The notes beneath the pieces are model-generated. The model was not told the DNA's origin. It worked only from the letters and a program-made list of their open reading frames with translations, and searched no databases. 64,000 nt of DNA from Lenzites betulinus (Eukaryota > Basidiomycota > Agaricomycetes > Polyporales > Polyporaceae): assembly GCA_022264855.1 (NCBI GenBank), contig JABYQU010000001.1:1984001-2048000 (forward strand). The letters run 5' to 3'. The position numbers were made by a program, and so were the translations under genes. The first letter of the stretch is position 1, and every line of letters begins with the position of its first letter. Below are positions 9,377 through 21,674 of this stretch, one piece after another.

Positions 9377-11121
9377 ATGTCGCTGTCGACTACTACCACA
9401 GCGACCTACGATTTGGCCAAGTATTCCCGCTCGTACAACCACACTCCGAGCGCCCAATCCGAAGGGTTGGAGAGTTGCAATGGCAGCACTTTACTAACCC
9501 GGTCATCCGACTGACCATGGAGACACGAAAGGGCGCGAATGGCCACCTGGAATCCTACCGTCTCAAGATCACATGGATGTTCAGCGCGGGGGCGGATTCC
9601 ATGGACGTCGACCAGCGCGAAGTTGTCTTTGTATGTCATTGGATTCGTCTCCTGGAGCTCCCTATATATGCGTATTGACAGTTTCTTTGCGCATACAGGA
9701 GGACCTCGATCTGGTCGCGTATTCCTCCTTCCCTCTCTGCAGGCGCCGCAAGGCATGCCCCTCAAAGCGGTTTACCAGGACGCGGTCGTCGGCATACGCT
9801 ACCAGCATCCCCGCGTCTCACCCCCGGGAACAATACCGGTAGGCTATATGCGCCGTCTTGATGTTGTCTGATATCTCACAACTGCAATAGCAATATCGTC
9901 GCTTTCAGATCGCGTTTGAAAGCGGGAATTCCGCGTCCGCGTTCATCGAGTCAATCCGTTTCATATGCCCGTGCAAGGCCAACGCTCCTCCTCCTCCTCC
10001 TCGCGGCGCTCGGATCTCCGCGACGCAAGCTGGGGCTCCGGTTCAGGGCGGTTCTCAAGTGACTACAATGGCGGATCCCTCCCCGGCTCGCTCTGCTGCT
10101 CGACCGGCTCTCCGACAAACGTCACTATGTCAGTCAAAAAGAAACCTCCCTATGCTATCCGGCGCACGCATACGACACTCGCTTCATCTGCTGCATCTGG
10201 TGCTGCTCCAACTTGGGACTCCTCTCAGGCGCTGTACCGGCCCAAAGCCCCTACGAATATGTCCACGAGTACTCTCGCCCTTCGTCTGCCGTCGCCCATA
10301 ATTCGTCTTCTTCGTCTTTCCGGCCTGTCTTCTTCTGTCTCTGCTGCTGCTGTTCATTCTGGCCCTGCTGCTCCCGTGTCGCCTCTACTGTATGCCAAGT
10401 GTTTCAGCTCGTCCTAACGCCAGTGCGACATCCATAGCCCGCCCTCCTCAGGTCCCGCCGTCAGCCACTGCCCCCATAGCCCGCCCACCTCAAGTCCAGC
10501 CATCAACCCGCTGCCCCAGCCTCGCACACAGCACCGACTCGAGCGACACATCGCTCCCCAGCTCTTCCTTCCCGCACTCGAGCTCCTCGCCCCGCCCTTT
10601 GCTCACGCGTACGCAGCGCCCCGTCACAGTCTGCGCGCGAGCTCTCCGGATCTCATGCCCCCTCCCCCTATTCCCTCGAACATTTACAATCTGCTGAATG
10701 CCGCTAGTGCTACGTTGCCCGCTGCTGCCCCGGTTGCTGCCGCCACGGCGCCTGTTCCCCTGGCTGTCTCCCTCGAAGCTATAATCAACCTACCGAGCCC
10801 GTTATCCCGCCCCAGGAGCCCTGCCACAAGGCCCGACACAAAGGGTGGACCCGACGGCGACGGACAAAGCCGCCGTGGCGCTCACAGCGACCCTGCGGAC
10901 GAGCGCAGAGCTGTGCGCGCTCCCGGCGGACGAGCTCGAGCAGGCTCGTCGCGGAAGTCGTGCGCGAGGACGGGTTCGCAGACCTCGTGCGTCATTTCTC
11001 CGTCTCTCTGTCCTTTTCGCTTGGTTCTGGTGCTGTAGGATGTGCTGACAAGGGCGCGGCGCGGGTAGATGAAGGCGTTGGACGGTATGTGGCGGGTGAA
11101 GGGGCTGGTCGGGCTGTATGA
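9377..11121 (+). pseudogene. Rec114-like gene, copy 2 (many frameshifts)
   Basis: It is homologous to copies 3 and 4 across all four exons but broken by about fourteen one-base indels. Examples are GGGTTGGAGAG for GGGTTGGGAGAG (exon 1), CTCCTTCCCTC for CTCCTTGCCCTC (exon 2), CTGTACCGGCCC for CTGTACCCGGCCC, CGTCTTTCCGG for CGTCTTCCGG, and GGTCGGGCTG for GGTCGGGGCTG in the last exon. Most lie in homopolymers, and substitutions are few. Its 5' part matches copy 3, its middle copy 1, and later blocks alternate. Either this is a young pseudogene shaped by gene conversion or the stretch is poorly polished consensus. Confidence 0.6.
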
Positions 11122-13108
11122 CGCTGTGTTACTATTAGGATACCGTGCCTGTGGATTCGCAGTTGTTCCAATCGATCGACGCTGACGCCCATTTCCTGCC
11201 CTTATAAGTGGTCGCTATTGCTGATAGAGCGGCGATGCGGCGCGGCTCGGGGCCGGGCGGCGCGGGGGCGCGGACATGGCTGAGGAAAGAAACATGGCTG
11301 AGGAAAGAAACATGGCTGAGGAATGAAACAAATCGTTAGCACACACAGAGGGTACACAGAGGGGTACTGGCCTCGAGCACACACAGAGGGGTACTGGCCT
11401 CGGGGGGACGACGGGGAGGGGTGGTGGTGCACACAATATATTGGTTTCCATTTCAAACACGGTTGGCAGAGCAGGACGGCGACGCAAGAAATATATTAGG
11501 CGGACAAACACTACATAGGTACTATGGATCGTCTCGCTCGCATCGCCCGCCGTGCCCGCCATGGTTGCCCCATTCGCGTGCACCTCTTGCGCTTACTTTG
11601 GGCTCAACTTGGCTGGGACTTGTTCTACAGGAGGCCGAGCGTGCGGTGGAACGCGCTGTGTGGCCACGGCCGTATTGAGGTCGCACGATGAGCTCCGCGC
11701 AGCGCGCCTGGAGCGCGAGGGCCTTCGGGCTGAGGGGACGGGCGACGGCCGCGTTGGAGTCGTTTCGACGGGCTTCAGAGCGCGTTCATCCGCGCCGCCG
11801 CGGCCGCGAGAGAACAGCGTCTCGTGCGCTTGCCGCACCTTCTGCGGACGCTTCCGACGCTGTCGCACACAGCCGGGACTCGTTCGACGGGAGGCTGGGT
11901 GAGCGGCGGGACGCGCCATGCGGAGGCGGCCGTGTTTGAGGTCGTACCGTTGGCTGCGCGTAGATTTTGAGGCGCCATGGGGCTTGGGGGATGGCCGTGT
12001 TGAAGACACTTCGAGGGGCTTCGGAGCGCGTTCGTCCACGTTCTAACGGCCGCGGGAGGTCGGCAGGGATTGTCCGGGGGCCGTGGGACGCGACGAGAAC
12101 GCTGCAGGACACGCAAGGCCCGCTTGGGGCGCAGACGAACGCGCAGGCCATCCGGGACGACACAGATCTTAAGCGAGCACCTCCGATGGTATTGCGGGCG
12201 GCTGGGAACTGTGCGACGGGCGAGCGGGGAAGCGGTGGGACGCGTTGTGCGAAAACGGCCATGTGTGAGCTCGTACCATTAGCTGCGCGCGGATTCCAAG
12301 GCGTCGTGGTGTTCAGGGGACGGCCGCGTCGAGGACGCATTCCCGGAGCGTTCGTGCTGCTTCCAAGCGCGTTTCTGCGTGCCGGGACGGTCGCGAGAGG
12401 TCGGTCGGGATTGTCAGGGGGCCGCGCGAGCAACGCCATCGCGTGCGAAGCCTCGTTCGATGCAGGGACGCGCCGAAATGGCTACGGGACGCGCCAGGCC
12501 GGCTCGGGGTGCAGACGAACGCGCAGGGCCACCCGGGACGATGCAGCGGATGCGTGGACATGGCCCGTCGGCCTTGCGCGTCGTCGCCCCAAGTCGGTCT
12601 GTGGGATGCTCAGTAAACGAGATGTGCATGCGGGAAGGGGGCGGAGACGTACCTGCTATCGTCGAACACGGGCCGATGTCCATCGTTGTTTGTGCCCCGC
12701 TCTCCGAGGCCGTCGAGGCTTGCAGAGAGACGACGTGCCGCGCAAGACGACGACGCGCCCTGCACTGAGACGGCGGACGTTGTGGTGAGATGCGGCCGCG
12801 TGGCGGCAGAGAGCACAGGAGACGCGATGAGCGGGGAAGGGGGCGGGAGAAGAAGAGGAAAAGGGGCTGGAGGGGAAGCCCTCGCGACGCGATGCGGCGG
12901 CCGCGCATTCACGTTTTTATCCTCCTCGCGGGCGCCCCCCGGGCCCTGTTCGCGTCTCCGTACGCCTGCCACGCGGGGGAATAGAAAATAATGCGTCCGC
13001 GGCCGCAGCTATCCAATTTCCTGAAAAGCGTCCAAGTCAGCCAGTCACAAACGCGCATTTCGAGCATGGGAGAGTGCTCACGTCGCGACGTGACGTCTCG
13101 TCTTTGGC

Positions 13109-14141
13109 CTACACGTCCCGCCCATTGAGCTCGTCGTATGCCTGCGCGACCCCTGCTCGCAGAACCTAGGGACCGTGCGTCGTCCTGTTACCTGCGGCAT
13201 ACCATGCCGCCTTGCGAGCTGCATCAAGGGCATGCGTCAGGAGCTCCCGCCTGCGCAGGACGCGTTCTGTTTGGTGGGCCGTGCACGCAGTCTCCCACTC
13301 GTATCGTGCGAGGACGCCGTTCATGACTATCGCAGGCGCCACTCGCCGCGCGCGAGTCACGCGAAATCAAGAAATAAATGTATCTGCAAGCGAGAGTTAG
13401 TGTCATTTACGCACAGCAACGTGCTCGCAGGGAGCCGAACGTGGAAGGGATACGTACCGCGCGTCGACGAAGTCGGTGCGTATCTCCGCGCAGAGTCGTT
13501 TCACCGGCATCGCCGACTTTCCCATGCCTTGCGCGAGCTCGTCGTTTTCCCGTTTTTGCTCGGCAGGCAGGAGGCCAGGGTCCGCGGCTTGCAGCGCAGA
13601 CGGCGCGCGCCTCGCGTGCTCGTCACACCTACAGTAGAGAGCAGCATCAGTTTCGGAACGTTCCTCATGATGCGGGTGGCAAATCGTACCTTGAACACGC
13701 ATATCGTATTCGGCCGCCGTCCTGATGCACGCTGAGCCGTTTGCTGCACTCCACGAGCGTCGCCGCCTGGTGTAAGTCGGCCATACCATAGCTCGTCCGC
13801 CTACAATACGGGCACGTGTATGTGGGCGCACGGACGAACGCAGCGCGGTGTGGTGCAGCTGGGACGCAGCCCGAGTCGATTGCTGCAACGCAAAACAAAG
13901 AGCGCTGAGCGAGCGACTCGCCAATACACCGATACGATACGAGCTTACCATTCCGGAAACCAGAGTGCCCTTGCGCGGCAGGATGCGCAAGCGCAAGCGC
14001 ACGCCCGGCGCCCTGCGTCTCTGCCGCCGTTCTGCACACGGAGACGGCCTGGCCTGTTGCTCGGCACGTCCTGCGGGGAACGCTGCCTCGCACGCCGTCG
14101 TCTCCAGGGCCGCGGGCCCTCCTCGCGTCATCGTGCGAATG
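13109..14141 (-). CDS. Spliced gene with Cys-rich finger, unit 2
   Basis: This copy is identical in deduced sequence to the unit 1 gene, shifted by 7540 bp: exons 14141-13949, 13882-13690 and 13628-13458, with terminal exons at about 13383-13192 and 13152-13109. The same unresolved phase occurs between its third and fourth exons. Confidence 0.45.
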
Positions 14142-15568
14142 CTGGCAAGCGATGTCAGCGTTGTGCGTCGTGCGCGCATCGAGATGTCTGAACTCAACAC
14201 ACATACCTGGGATTTCCCCGCTGCGCAGTGTGTCCTGCGGGCCGCGGGCCGTTACGATACAGCGTGGACAGTCCGCTGGGGTGCGTGTGCGGGATGCGGC
14301 GCGCGGCACTGCGGGCTCGCATCAGCGAGGGCGTCCAAGAGCGACTGAAGGAGGAAATACGCGTACCTACGAAGCAGTCATTCGAGGACCCGAACGACGC
14401 TCTGCGCGCCCCGAGCGCGAGCGCGTCCCGCTGCGTGCCGTCCCCAGCCACGAGCTCCGCGCTCCGCCCTCGGGGAGATGGATCTCGGTGTCCACCCGTC
14501 GCTCGCGTGGCCCGCAGACGTCAGACCCGCCCCCCGTCGCGTGCGTCGTGTGGTGTGCCCCGCGACCCGCCCCGCTGGTCCCGCCGACGTCGGGCGCGAT
14601 CCGAGTCTTGACGCCGTCAGTCCGTCTCCCCGGGGAGTGCGCGCGCTCCGTCTGTGCGCTCCAGACGGCCGGTGCGACGTGCGCTTCCCTTTCGGAATCC
14701 GGCATCGTGCGCTGGGCGCTGGGCTGCTGTTCGCGCGGCGCAGGCGCGCGGGTTCCTGTTGGGTGGGTGGGCGCTCCGAGGGTGTAGACGGCGTGCGGGA
14801 GGGTTGCCGTTCATCGTTTGTCGCGGCGGGCCTGTGCGCGCAGCGGGCTCGCTCCTCGTCTGCGCCCGGGCGAACGCCAGGCGCGACCCATCGAGCGCGG
14901 ACCATGGGTTCGTCGCCGGGGTGTGTGGTTGCCCCCCTAGCAAGATACCCCCGCCAGGCGCCGACCGCCGCCGTCTCGCTGCGATGCACGCCGCGCGCCC
15001 CGCCGCAAGTCGCCCGCCGTGGCCCTGACGTTCGCGCATCGATTCGCATGGGGCGCATGCACGAGGCCCGGTCGGCGGGCGGGCATCGTTGACGTCGCTA
15101 GGCTCGGATCGCGAGCGCACCGGGGGGCCGTCTGGTCGTGAGCGAGTATTCCCCGACGCGTTCTGGAGCGCGTCCTGTGGCCCGTGCATGGTGCTCTACA
15201 GTGGTCTGGCGTCGTGGTCGTCGTTTGAGGCGGCGAGGACGGGGTATGTGCACGCGGGGCGAGCGCACTTGGAGCTCGAGGCGGGCCGCGCTGGACTTTG
15301 TGTGCACTACGGTGTGTGTGTGCAGGCGCACCTGTTCGCTTTCGAGCTCGGAATCGAGTGCGCTAACTGACGGAGGAAAAATTCGTCGACAGTTCGGGAA
15401 AGCGACGCACCTTTCATGCACGCGTGAACACAGTACAGGGTCGCGCAGCGTCCTCCGTGTGCCCAGCGAGTGCGAATGTGCGCGAGGCACACGGACGACG
15501 GCGGCGAATCTCTCCCCGATGCACGGCGTCTTGCTCGGCGGAGGAGGGTGAGCCGAGCCCGTCCGAGT

Positions 15569-15620
15569 AGCAGCAGCGCGCGGGGATGCTGATAACAGTG
15601 CATCCCCGCGCGCTGCTGCT
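15569..15620. repeat. Perfect 21-bp inverted repeat, unit 2
   Basis: The arms at 15569-15589 and 15600-15620 have the same sequence and loop as in unit 1. Confidence 0.85.
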
Positions 15621-15750
15621 CTTGCTCACCCCCCTTCGTCGCTCTGTGAGGGCTCGCTGCCCTCGTCGTCTCCTGTCCCTGCGACGCCGTCCGCGTCCCT
15701 CTTGCGCTCGCGTGCGATCGCTGCCGACAGCCCGACACACTGTACGCGTC

Positions 15751-16176
15751 ATGTGTGTCGGCCTGCCGCACAGTGCGCGACGCTCGGGGCACCCCATCGA
15801 GCACGGCGTGCGGCCACTGGGGACGCCTGCGAGCGCACGCTGTGCGCCGAGGTACGTCTCTGCCAGTCGGAGGAATGCACTTACCTGTTTGTTCTAGTAC
15901 AGCCCGAGTGTACGCGCATGGACGCACCTTTTCTCTTTCGGTTGCGGACTCGATAGACGAGGACGCGAAATGCTGCTGGACTGTGCACACGGGTAAGTTG
16001 CTTCATCTCGCCAAGGACTGACCTTGCTAACGTCGTTCCATGCCGCAGGCCACTCTGCACTGCGAGGCGGTCTCGCAGCAGCACTGGCAGTCAGCGAGAA
16101 GCGACCGGAGGCCGTCGCTCTGCAGCGTGGATGGTGGATTGCGGGCGAGACGGACAGCGTCCGAAGCGGACGGTAG
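15751..16176 (+). CDS. Small spliced gene, unit 2
   Basis: Exons 15751-15851, 15898-15992 and 16049-16176 encode a 107-residue protein identical to that of unit 1. Both introns are preserved. Function unknown. Confidence 0.55.
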
Positions 16177-16679
16177 TACCAGTACTGTATGTACTCTATG
16201 TGCTTACCTTCCATACTTGTCCTTGTACGAGAGTGCGGAGGCACGGGAGACACCCGCAGGCGTGAGTACGTCGCGAGGCTGCTAGGGACGCCGAGAGGAG
16301 CACTGGGGACGCGCAAGGGAAGGTCGGGACAGGGAGGGGAGCACAGGCGAGGACGGGAGGAGGTGGACGGCGCAGCTGAAGCTTGAAGAAGGACAAGAGG
16401 GCTTGCGTGCGAGGCCTGCGCGCACTCGTCGCGGCCTTTGGCCTGGCTTGGCGGATGCGCGCGCGAGCGAAGGCGACGACGTCATCGCGCGTGCGCCGAT
16501 CGCGCGCAGGCGCCCGCGGGCGAGTGCATGTCCGACGTCGTTATCGACGGTGCGATCTCGCTCTCGCTCTCGCCCGGCACGCATCGGGGCGCATCCTGCG
16601 CCCCGTCGTGCAAGCTGCATGCGCCCAGATCGTCCGCGGCCGCACCGCTGCCTTGCCCGCGGCGTGCGCGTCTCATCGA

Positions 16680-16780
16680 GACGCTCCGTCCCCACCGCAG
16701 CGTCATCCCGGCCCATCCTTGCAGCGCGAGCACACACGTACGCACCACCGCCATCCCGTACGCTCGGCGCTCGACGTCGG
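16680..16780 (+). repeat. Displaced hsp9 upstream fragment, unit 2/3 junction
   Basis: The same approximately 100-bp fragment and the same fusion to the downstream hsp9 flank as at 9137-9238. Confidence 0.8.
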
Positions 16781-16918
16781 ACTTCCCGCTGGATCGGGAA
16801 GTCTTGCTCACTTGGCGGCTATGGCGCTTGTGCAGAGCTCAACTTAACTTCGACTGCCACCACCACCTGGACCAGCATCGTGCTGTTTGTGCTCCGGAAT
16901 TGAGGTTTACTCGACAGT

Positions 16919-18669
16919 ATGTCGCTGTCGACTACTACCACAGCGACCTACGATTTGGCCAAGTATTCCCGCTCGTACAACCACACTCCGAGCGCCCAAT
17001 CCGAAGGGTTGGGAGAGTTGCAATGGCAGCACTTTACTAACCCGGTCATCCGACTGACCATGGAGACACGAAAGGGCGCGAATGGCCACCTGGAATCCTA
17101 CCGTCTCAAGATCACATGGATGTTCAGCGCGGGGGCGGATTCCATGGACGTCGACCAGCGCGAAGTTGTCTTTGTATGTCATTGGATTCGTCTCCTGGAG
17201 CTCCCTATATATGCGTATTGACAGTTTCTTTGCGCATACAGGAGGACCTCGATCTGGTCGCGTATTCCTCCTTGCCCTCTCTGCAGGCGCCGCAAGGCAT
17301 GCCCCTCAAAGCGGTTTACCAGGACGCGGTCGTCGGCATACGCTACCAGCATCCCCGCGTCTCACCCCCGGGAACAATACCGGTAGGCTATATGCGCCGT
17401 CTTGATGTTGTCTGATATCTCACAACTGCAATAGCAATATCGTCGCTTTCAGATCGCGTTTGAAAGCGGGAATTCCGCGTCCGCGTTCATCGAGTCAATC
17501 CGTTTCATATGCCCGTGCAAGGCCAACGCTCCTCCTCCTCCTCCTCGCGGCGCTCGGATCTCCGCGACGCAAGCTGGGGCTCCGGTTCAGGGCGGTTCTC
17601 AAGTGACTACAATGGCGGATCCCTCCCCGGCTCGCTCTGCTGCTCGACCGGCTCTCCGACAAACGTCCACTATGTCAGTAGACGAAACTCCGTCTGTTAT
17701 CCGGCGCACGCATACGACACTCGCTTCATCTGCTGTATCTGGTGCTGCTCCAACTTGGGACTCCTCTCAGCCGCTGTACCCGACCCAGAGCCCCTACGAA
17801 TATGTCCACGAGTACTCTCGCCCTTCGTCTGCCGTCGCCGATAATTCGTCTTCTTCGTCTTCCGGCCTGTCTTCTTCTGTCTCTGCTGCTGCTGTTCATT
17901 CTGGCCCTGCTGCTCCCGTTGTCGCCTCTACTGTTATGCCAAGTATTTCAGCTCGTCCTAACGCCAGTGCGACATCCATAGCCCGCCCTCCTCAGGTCCC
18001 GCCGTCAGCCACTGCCCCCATAGCCCGCCCACCTCAAGTCCAGCCATCAACCGCTGCCCCAGCCCTCGCACACAGCACCGACTCGAGCGACACATCGCTC
18101 CCCAGCTCTTCCTTCCCGCACTCGAGCTCCTCGCCCCCGCCCTTTGCTCACGCGTACGCAGCGCCCCGTCACAGTCTGCGCGCGAGCTCTCCGGATCTCA
18201 TGCCCCCTCCCCCTATTCCCTCGAACATTTACAATCTGCTGAATGCCGCTAGTGCTACGTTGCCCGCTGCTGCCCCGGTTGCTGCCGCCACGGCGCCTGT
18301 TCCCCTGGCTGTCTCCCTCGAAGCTATAATCAACCCTACCGAGCCCGTTATCCCGCCCCAGGACGCCCTGCCACAAGGCCCGACACAAAGGGTGGACACG
18401 ACGGCGGCGGACAAAGCCGCCGTGGCACTCACAGCGACCCTGCGGACGAGCGCAGAGCTGTGCGCGCTCCCGGCGGACGAGCTCGAGCGGCTCGTCGCGG
18501 AAGTCGTGCGAGAGGACGGGTTTGCAGACCTCGTGCGTCATTTCTCCTTCTCTCTATCCTTTTCGCCTGGTTTCTGGTGCTGTAGGATGTGCTGACAAGG
18601 GTGCGTCACGGGTAGATGAAGGCGTTGGACGGTATGTGGCGGGTGAAGGGGCTGGTCGGGGCTGTATGA
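16919..18669 (+). CDS. rec114: Rec114-like meiotic recombination protein, copy 3
   Basis: Exons 16919-17173, 17242-17382, 17435-18532 and 18616-18669 join in phase to give 515 residues. It has the same architecture as copy 4. The N-terminal PH-like half contains HLESYRLKITWMFSAG, GMPLKAVYQDAVVGIRY and QYRRFQIAFESGNSASAFIE. A long Ser/Ala/Pro-rich linker follows, then a C-terminal helix ending MKALDGMWRVKGLVGAV. The last intron (GTGCGT donor, TGCTGAC branch, GGGTAG acceptor) was chosen because it yields this Rec114-like C terminus; reading through would give an unlikely FSFSLSFSPGFW tail. Substitutions relative to copy 4 leave the frame open throughout. The copy looks functional. Confidence 0.7.
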
Positions 18670-20650
18670 CGCTGTGTTAGGATACCGTGCCTGTGGATTC
18701 GCAGTTGTTCCAATTGATCGACGCTGACACCCATTTCTGCCCTTATAAGTGGTCGCTATTGCTGATAGAGCGGCGATGCGGCGCGGCTCGGGGCCGGGCG
18801 GTGCGGGGGTGCGGACACGGCTGAGGAATGAAACATGGCTGAGGAATGAAACATGGCTGAGGAATGAAACAAATCGTTAGCACACACAGAGGGTACACAG
18901 AGGGGTACTGGCCTCGAGCACACACAGAGGGGTACTGGCCTCGGGGGGACGACGGGGAGGGGGTGGTGGTGCACACAATATATTGGTTTCCATTTCAAAC
19001 ACGGTTGGCAGAGCAGGACGGCGACGCAAGAAATATATTAGGCGGACAAACACTACATAGGTACTATGGATCGTCTCGCTCGCATCGCCCGCCGTGCCCG
19101 CCATGGTTGCCCCATTCGCGTGCACCTCTTGCGCTTACTTTGGGCTCAACTTGGCTGGGACTTGTTCTACAGGAGGCCGAGCGTGCGGTGGAACGCGCTG
19201 TGTGGCCACGGCCGTATTGAGGTCGCACGATGAGCTCCGCGCAGCGCGCCTGGAGCGCGAGGGCCTTCGGGCTGAGGGGACGGGCGACGGCCGCGTTGGA
19301 GTCGTTTCGACGGGCTTCAGAGTGTGTTCATCCACGCCGCCGCGGCCGCGAGAGAACAGCATCTCGTGCGCTTGCCGGACCTTCTGCGGACGCTTCCGAC
19401 GCTGTCGCACACAGCCGGGACTCGTTCATCGGGAGGCTGGGTGAGCGGCGGGACGCGCCATGCGGAGGCGGCCGTGTTTGAGGTCGTACCGTTGGCTGCG
19501 CGTAGATTTTGAGGCGCCATGGGGCTTGGGGGATGGCCGTGTTGAAGACACTTCGAGGGGCTTCGGAGCGCGTTTGTCCACGTTGTAACCGCCGCGGGAG
19601 GTCGGCAGGGATTGTCCGGGGGCCGTCGGACGCAACGAGATCGCTGCAGGACACGCGAGGCCCGCTTGGGGCGCAGACGAACGCGCAGGCCATCCGGGAC
19701 GACGCAGATCTTAAGCGAGCACCTCCGATGGTATTGCGGGTGGCTGGGAACTGTGCGACGGGCGAGCGGGGAAGCGGTGGGACGCGTTGTGCGAAAACGG
19801 CCGTGTGTGAGCTCGTACCATTAGCTGCGCGCGGATTCCAAGGCGTCGTGGTGTTCAGGGGACGGCCGCGTCGAGGACGCATTCCCGGAGCGTTTGTGAT
19901 GCTTCCAAGCACGTTTCTGCGTGCCGGGACGGTCGCGAGAGGTCGGTCGGGATTGTCAGGGGGCCGCGCGAGCAACGCCATCGCGTGCGAAGCCTCGTTC
20001 GATGCAGGGACGCGCCGAAATGGCTACGGGACGCGCCAGGCCGGCTCGGGGTGCAGACGAACGCGCAGGGCCACCCGGGACGATGCAGCGGATGCGTGGA
20101 CATGGCCCGTCGGCCTTGCGCGTCGTCGCCCCAAGTCGGTCTGTGGGATGCTCAGTAAACGAGATGTGCATGCGGGAAGGGGGCGGAGACGTACCTGCTA
20201 TCGTCGAACACGGGCCGATGTCCATCGTTGTTTGTGCCCCGCTCTCCGAGGCCGTCGAGGCTTGCAGAGAGACGACGTGCCGCGCAAGACGACGACGCGC
20301 CCTGCACTGAGACGGCGGACGTTGTGGTGAGACGCGGCCGCGTGGCGGCAGAGAGCACAGGAGACGCGACGAGCGGGGAAGGGGGCGGGAGAAGAAGAGG
20401 AAAGGGGGCTGGAGGGGAAGCCCTCGCGACGCGACGCGGCGGCCGCGCGTTCACGTTTTTATCCTCCTCGCGGGCGTCCCCCGGGCCCTGTTCGCGTCTC
20501 CGTACGCCTGCCACGCGGGGGAATAAAAAATAATGCGTCCGCGGCCGCAGCTATCCAATTTCCTGAAAAGCGTCCAAGTCAGCCAGTCACAAACGCGCAT
20601 TTTGAGCATGGGAGAGTGCTCACGTCGCGACGTGACGTCTCGTCTTTGGC

Positions 20651-21674
20651 CTACACGTCCCGCCCATTGAGCTCGTCGTATGCCTGCGCGACCCCTGCTC
20701 GCAGAACCTACAGGCCGTGCGTTGTCCTATTACCTGCGGCATACCATGCCGCCTTGCGAGCTGCATCGAGGGCATGCGTCAGGAGCTCCCGCCTGCGCAG
20801 GACGCGTTCCGTTTGGTGGGCCGTGCACGCAGTCTCCCACTCGTATCGTGCGAGGACGCCGTTCACGACTATCGCAGGCGCCGCTCGCCGCGCGCGAGTC
20901 ACGCGAAATCAAGAAATAAATGTATCTGCAAGCGAAAGTTAGTGTCATTTACGCACAGCAACGTGCTCGCAGGGAGCCGAACGTGGAAGGGATACGTACC
21001 GCGCGTCGACGAAGTCGGTGCGTATCTCCGCGCAGAGTCGTTTCACCGGCATCGCCGACTTTCCCATGCCTTGCGCGAGCTCGTCGTTTTCCCGTTTTTG
21101 CTCGGCAGGCAGGAGGCCAGGGTCCGCGGCTTGCAGCGCAGACGGCGCGCGCCTCGCGTGCTCGTCACACCTACAGTAGAGAGCAGCAGCAGTTTCGGAA
21201 CATTCCTCATGACGCGGGCAAATCGTACCTTGAACACGCATATCGTATTCGGCCGCCGTCCTGATGCACGCTGAGCCGTTTGCTGCAATCCACAAGTGTC
21301 GCCGCCTGCTGTACGTCGGCCATACCATAGCTCGTCCGCCTACAATACGGGCACATGTATGTGGGCGCACTGACAAACGCAGCGCGGTGTGGTGCAGCTG
21401 GGACGCAGCTCGAGTCGATTGCTGCAACGCGAAACAAAGAGCGCTGAGCGAGCGACTCGCCAATACACCGATACGATACGAGCTTACCATTCCGGAAACC
21501 AGAGTGCACTTGCGCGGCAGGATGCGCAAGCGCACGCCCGGCGCCCTGCGTCTCCGCCGCCGTTCTGCACACGGAGACGGCCTGGCCTGTTGCTCGGCAT
21601 GTCCTGCAGCGAACGCTGCCTCGTACGCCGTCGTCTCCAGGGCCGCGGGCCCTCCTCGCGTCATCGTGCGAATG
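20651..21674 (-). CDS. Spliced gene with Cys-rich finger, unit 3
   Basis: Orthologous to the unit 1 gene, with the same exon order and splice sites. Several third-position changes are silent, and there is an in-frame 6-bp deletion in the first supported exon, as expected for coding DNA. Just upstream, unit 3 has one extra base relative to units 1 and 2, which lets the reading extend through SLLDALADASPQCPRAASR; the true 5' end may lie there. The terminal peptide GVAQAYDELNGRDV and stop are conserved, although the last intron differs at several positions. Confidence 0.45.

Larger units (their letters stand above)
9258..16799 (+). repeat. Tandem array unit 2 (7542 bp)
   Basis: This unit has the same order as unit 1. 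It lacks the hAT-like element at its left end and shows the empty target AGTCTTGC at 9258. Its first 2 kb (the Rec114-like copy) differ from the other units by many one-base insertions and deletions, whereas from about 11.43 to 16.3 kb it matches unit 1 at a constant offset of 7540 bp. Confidence 0.93.
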
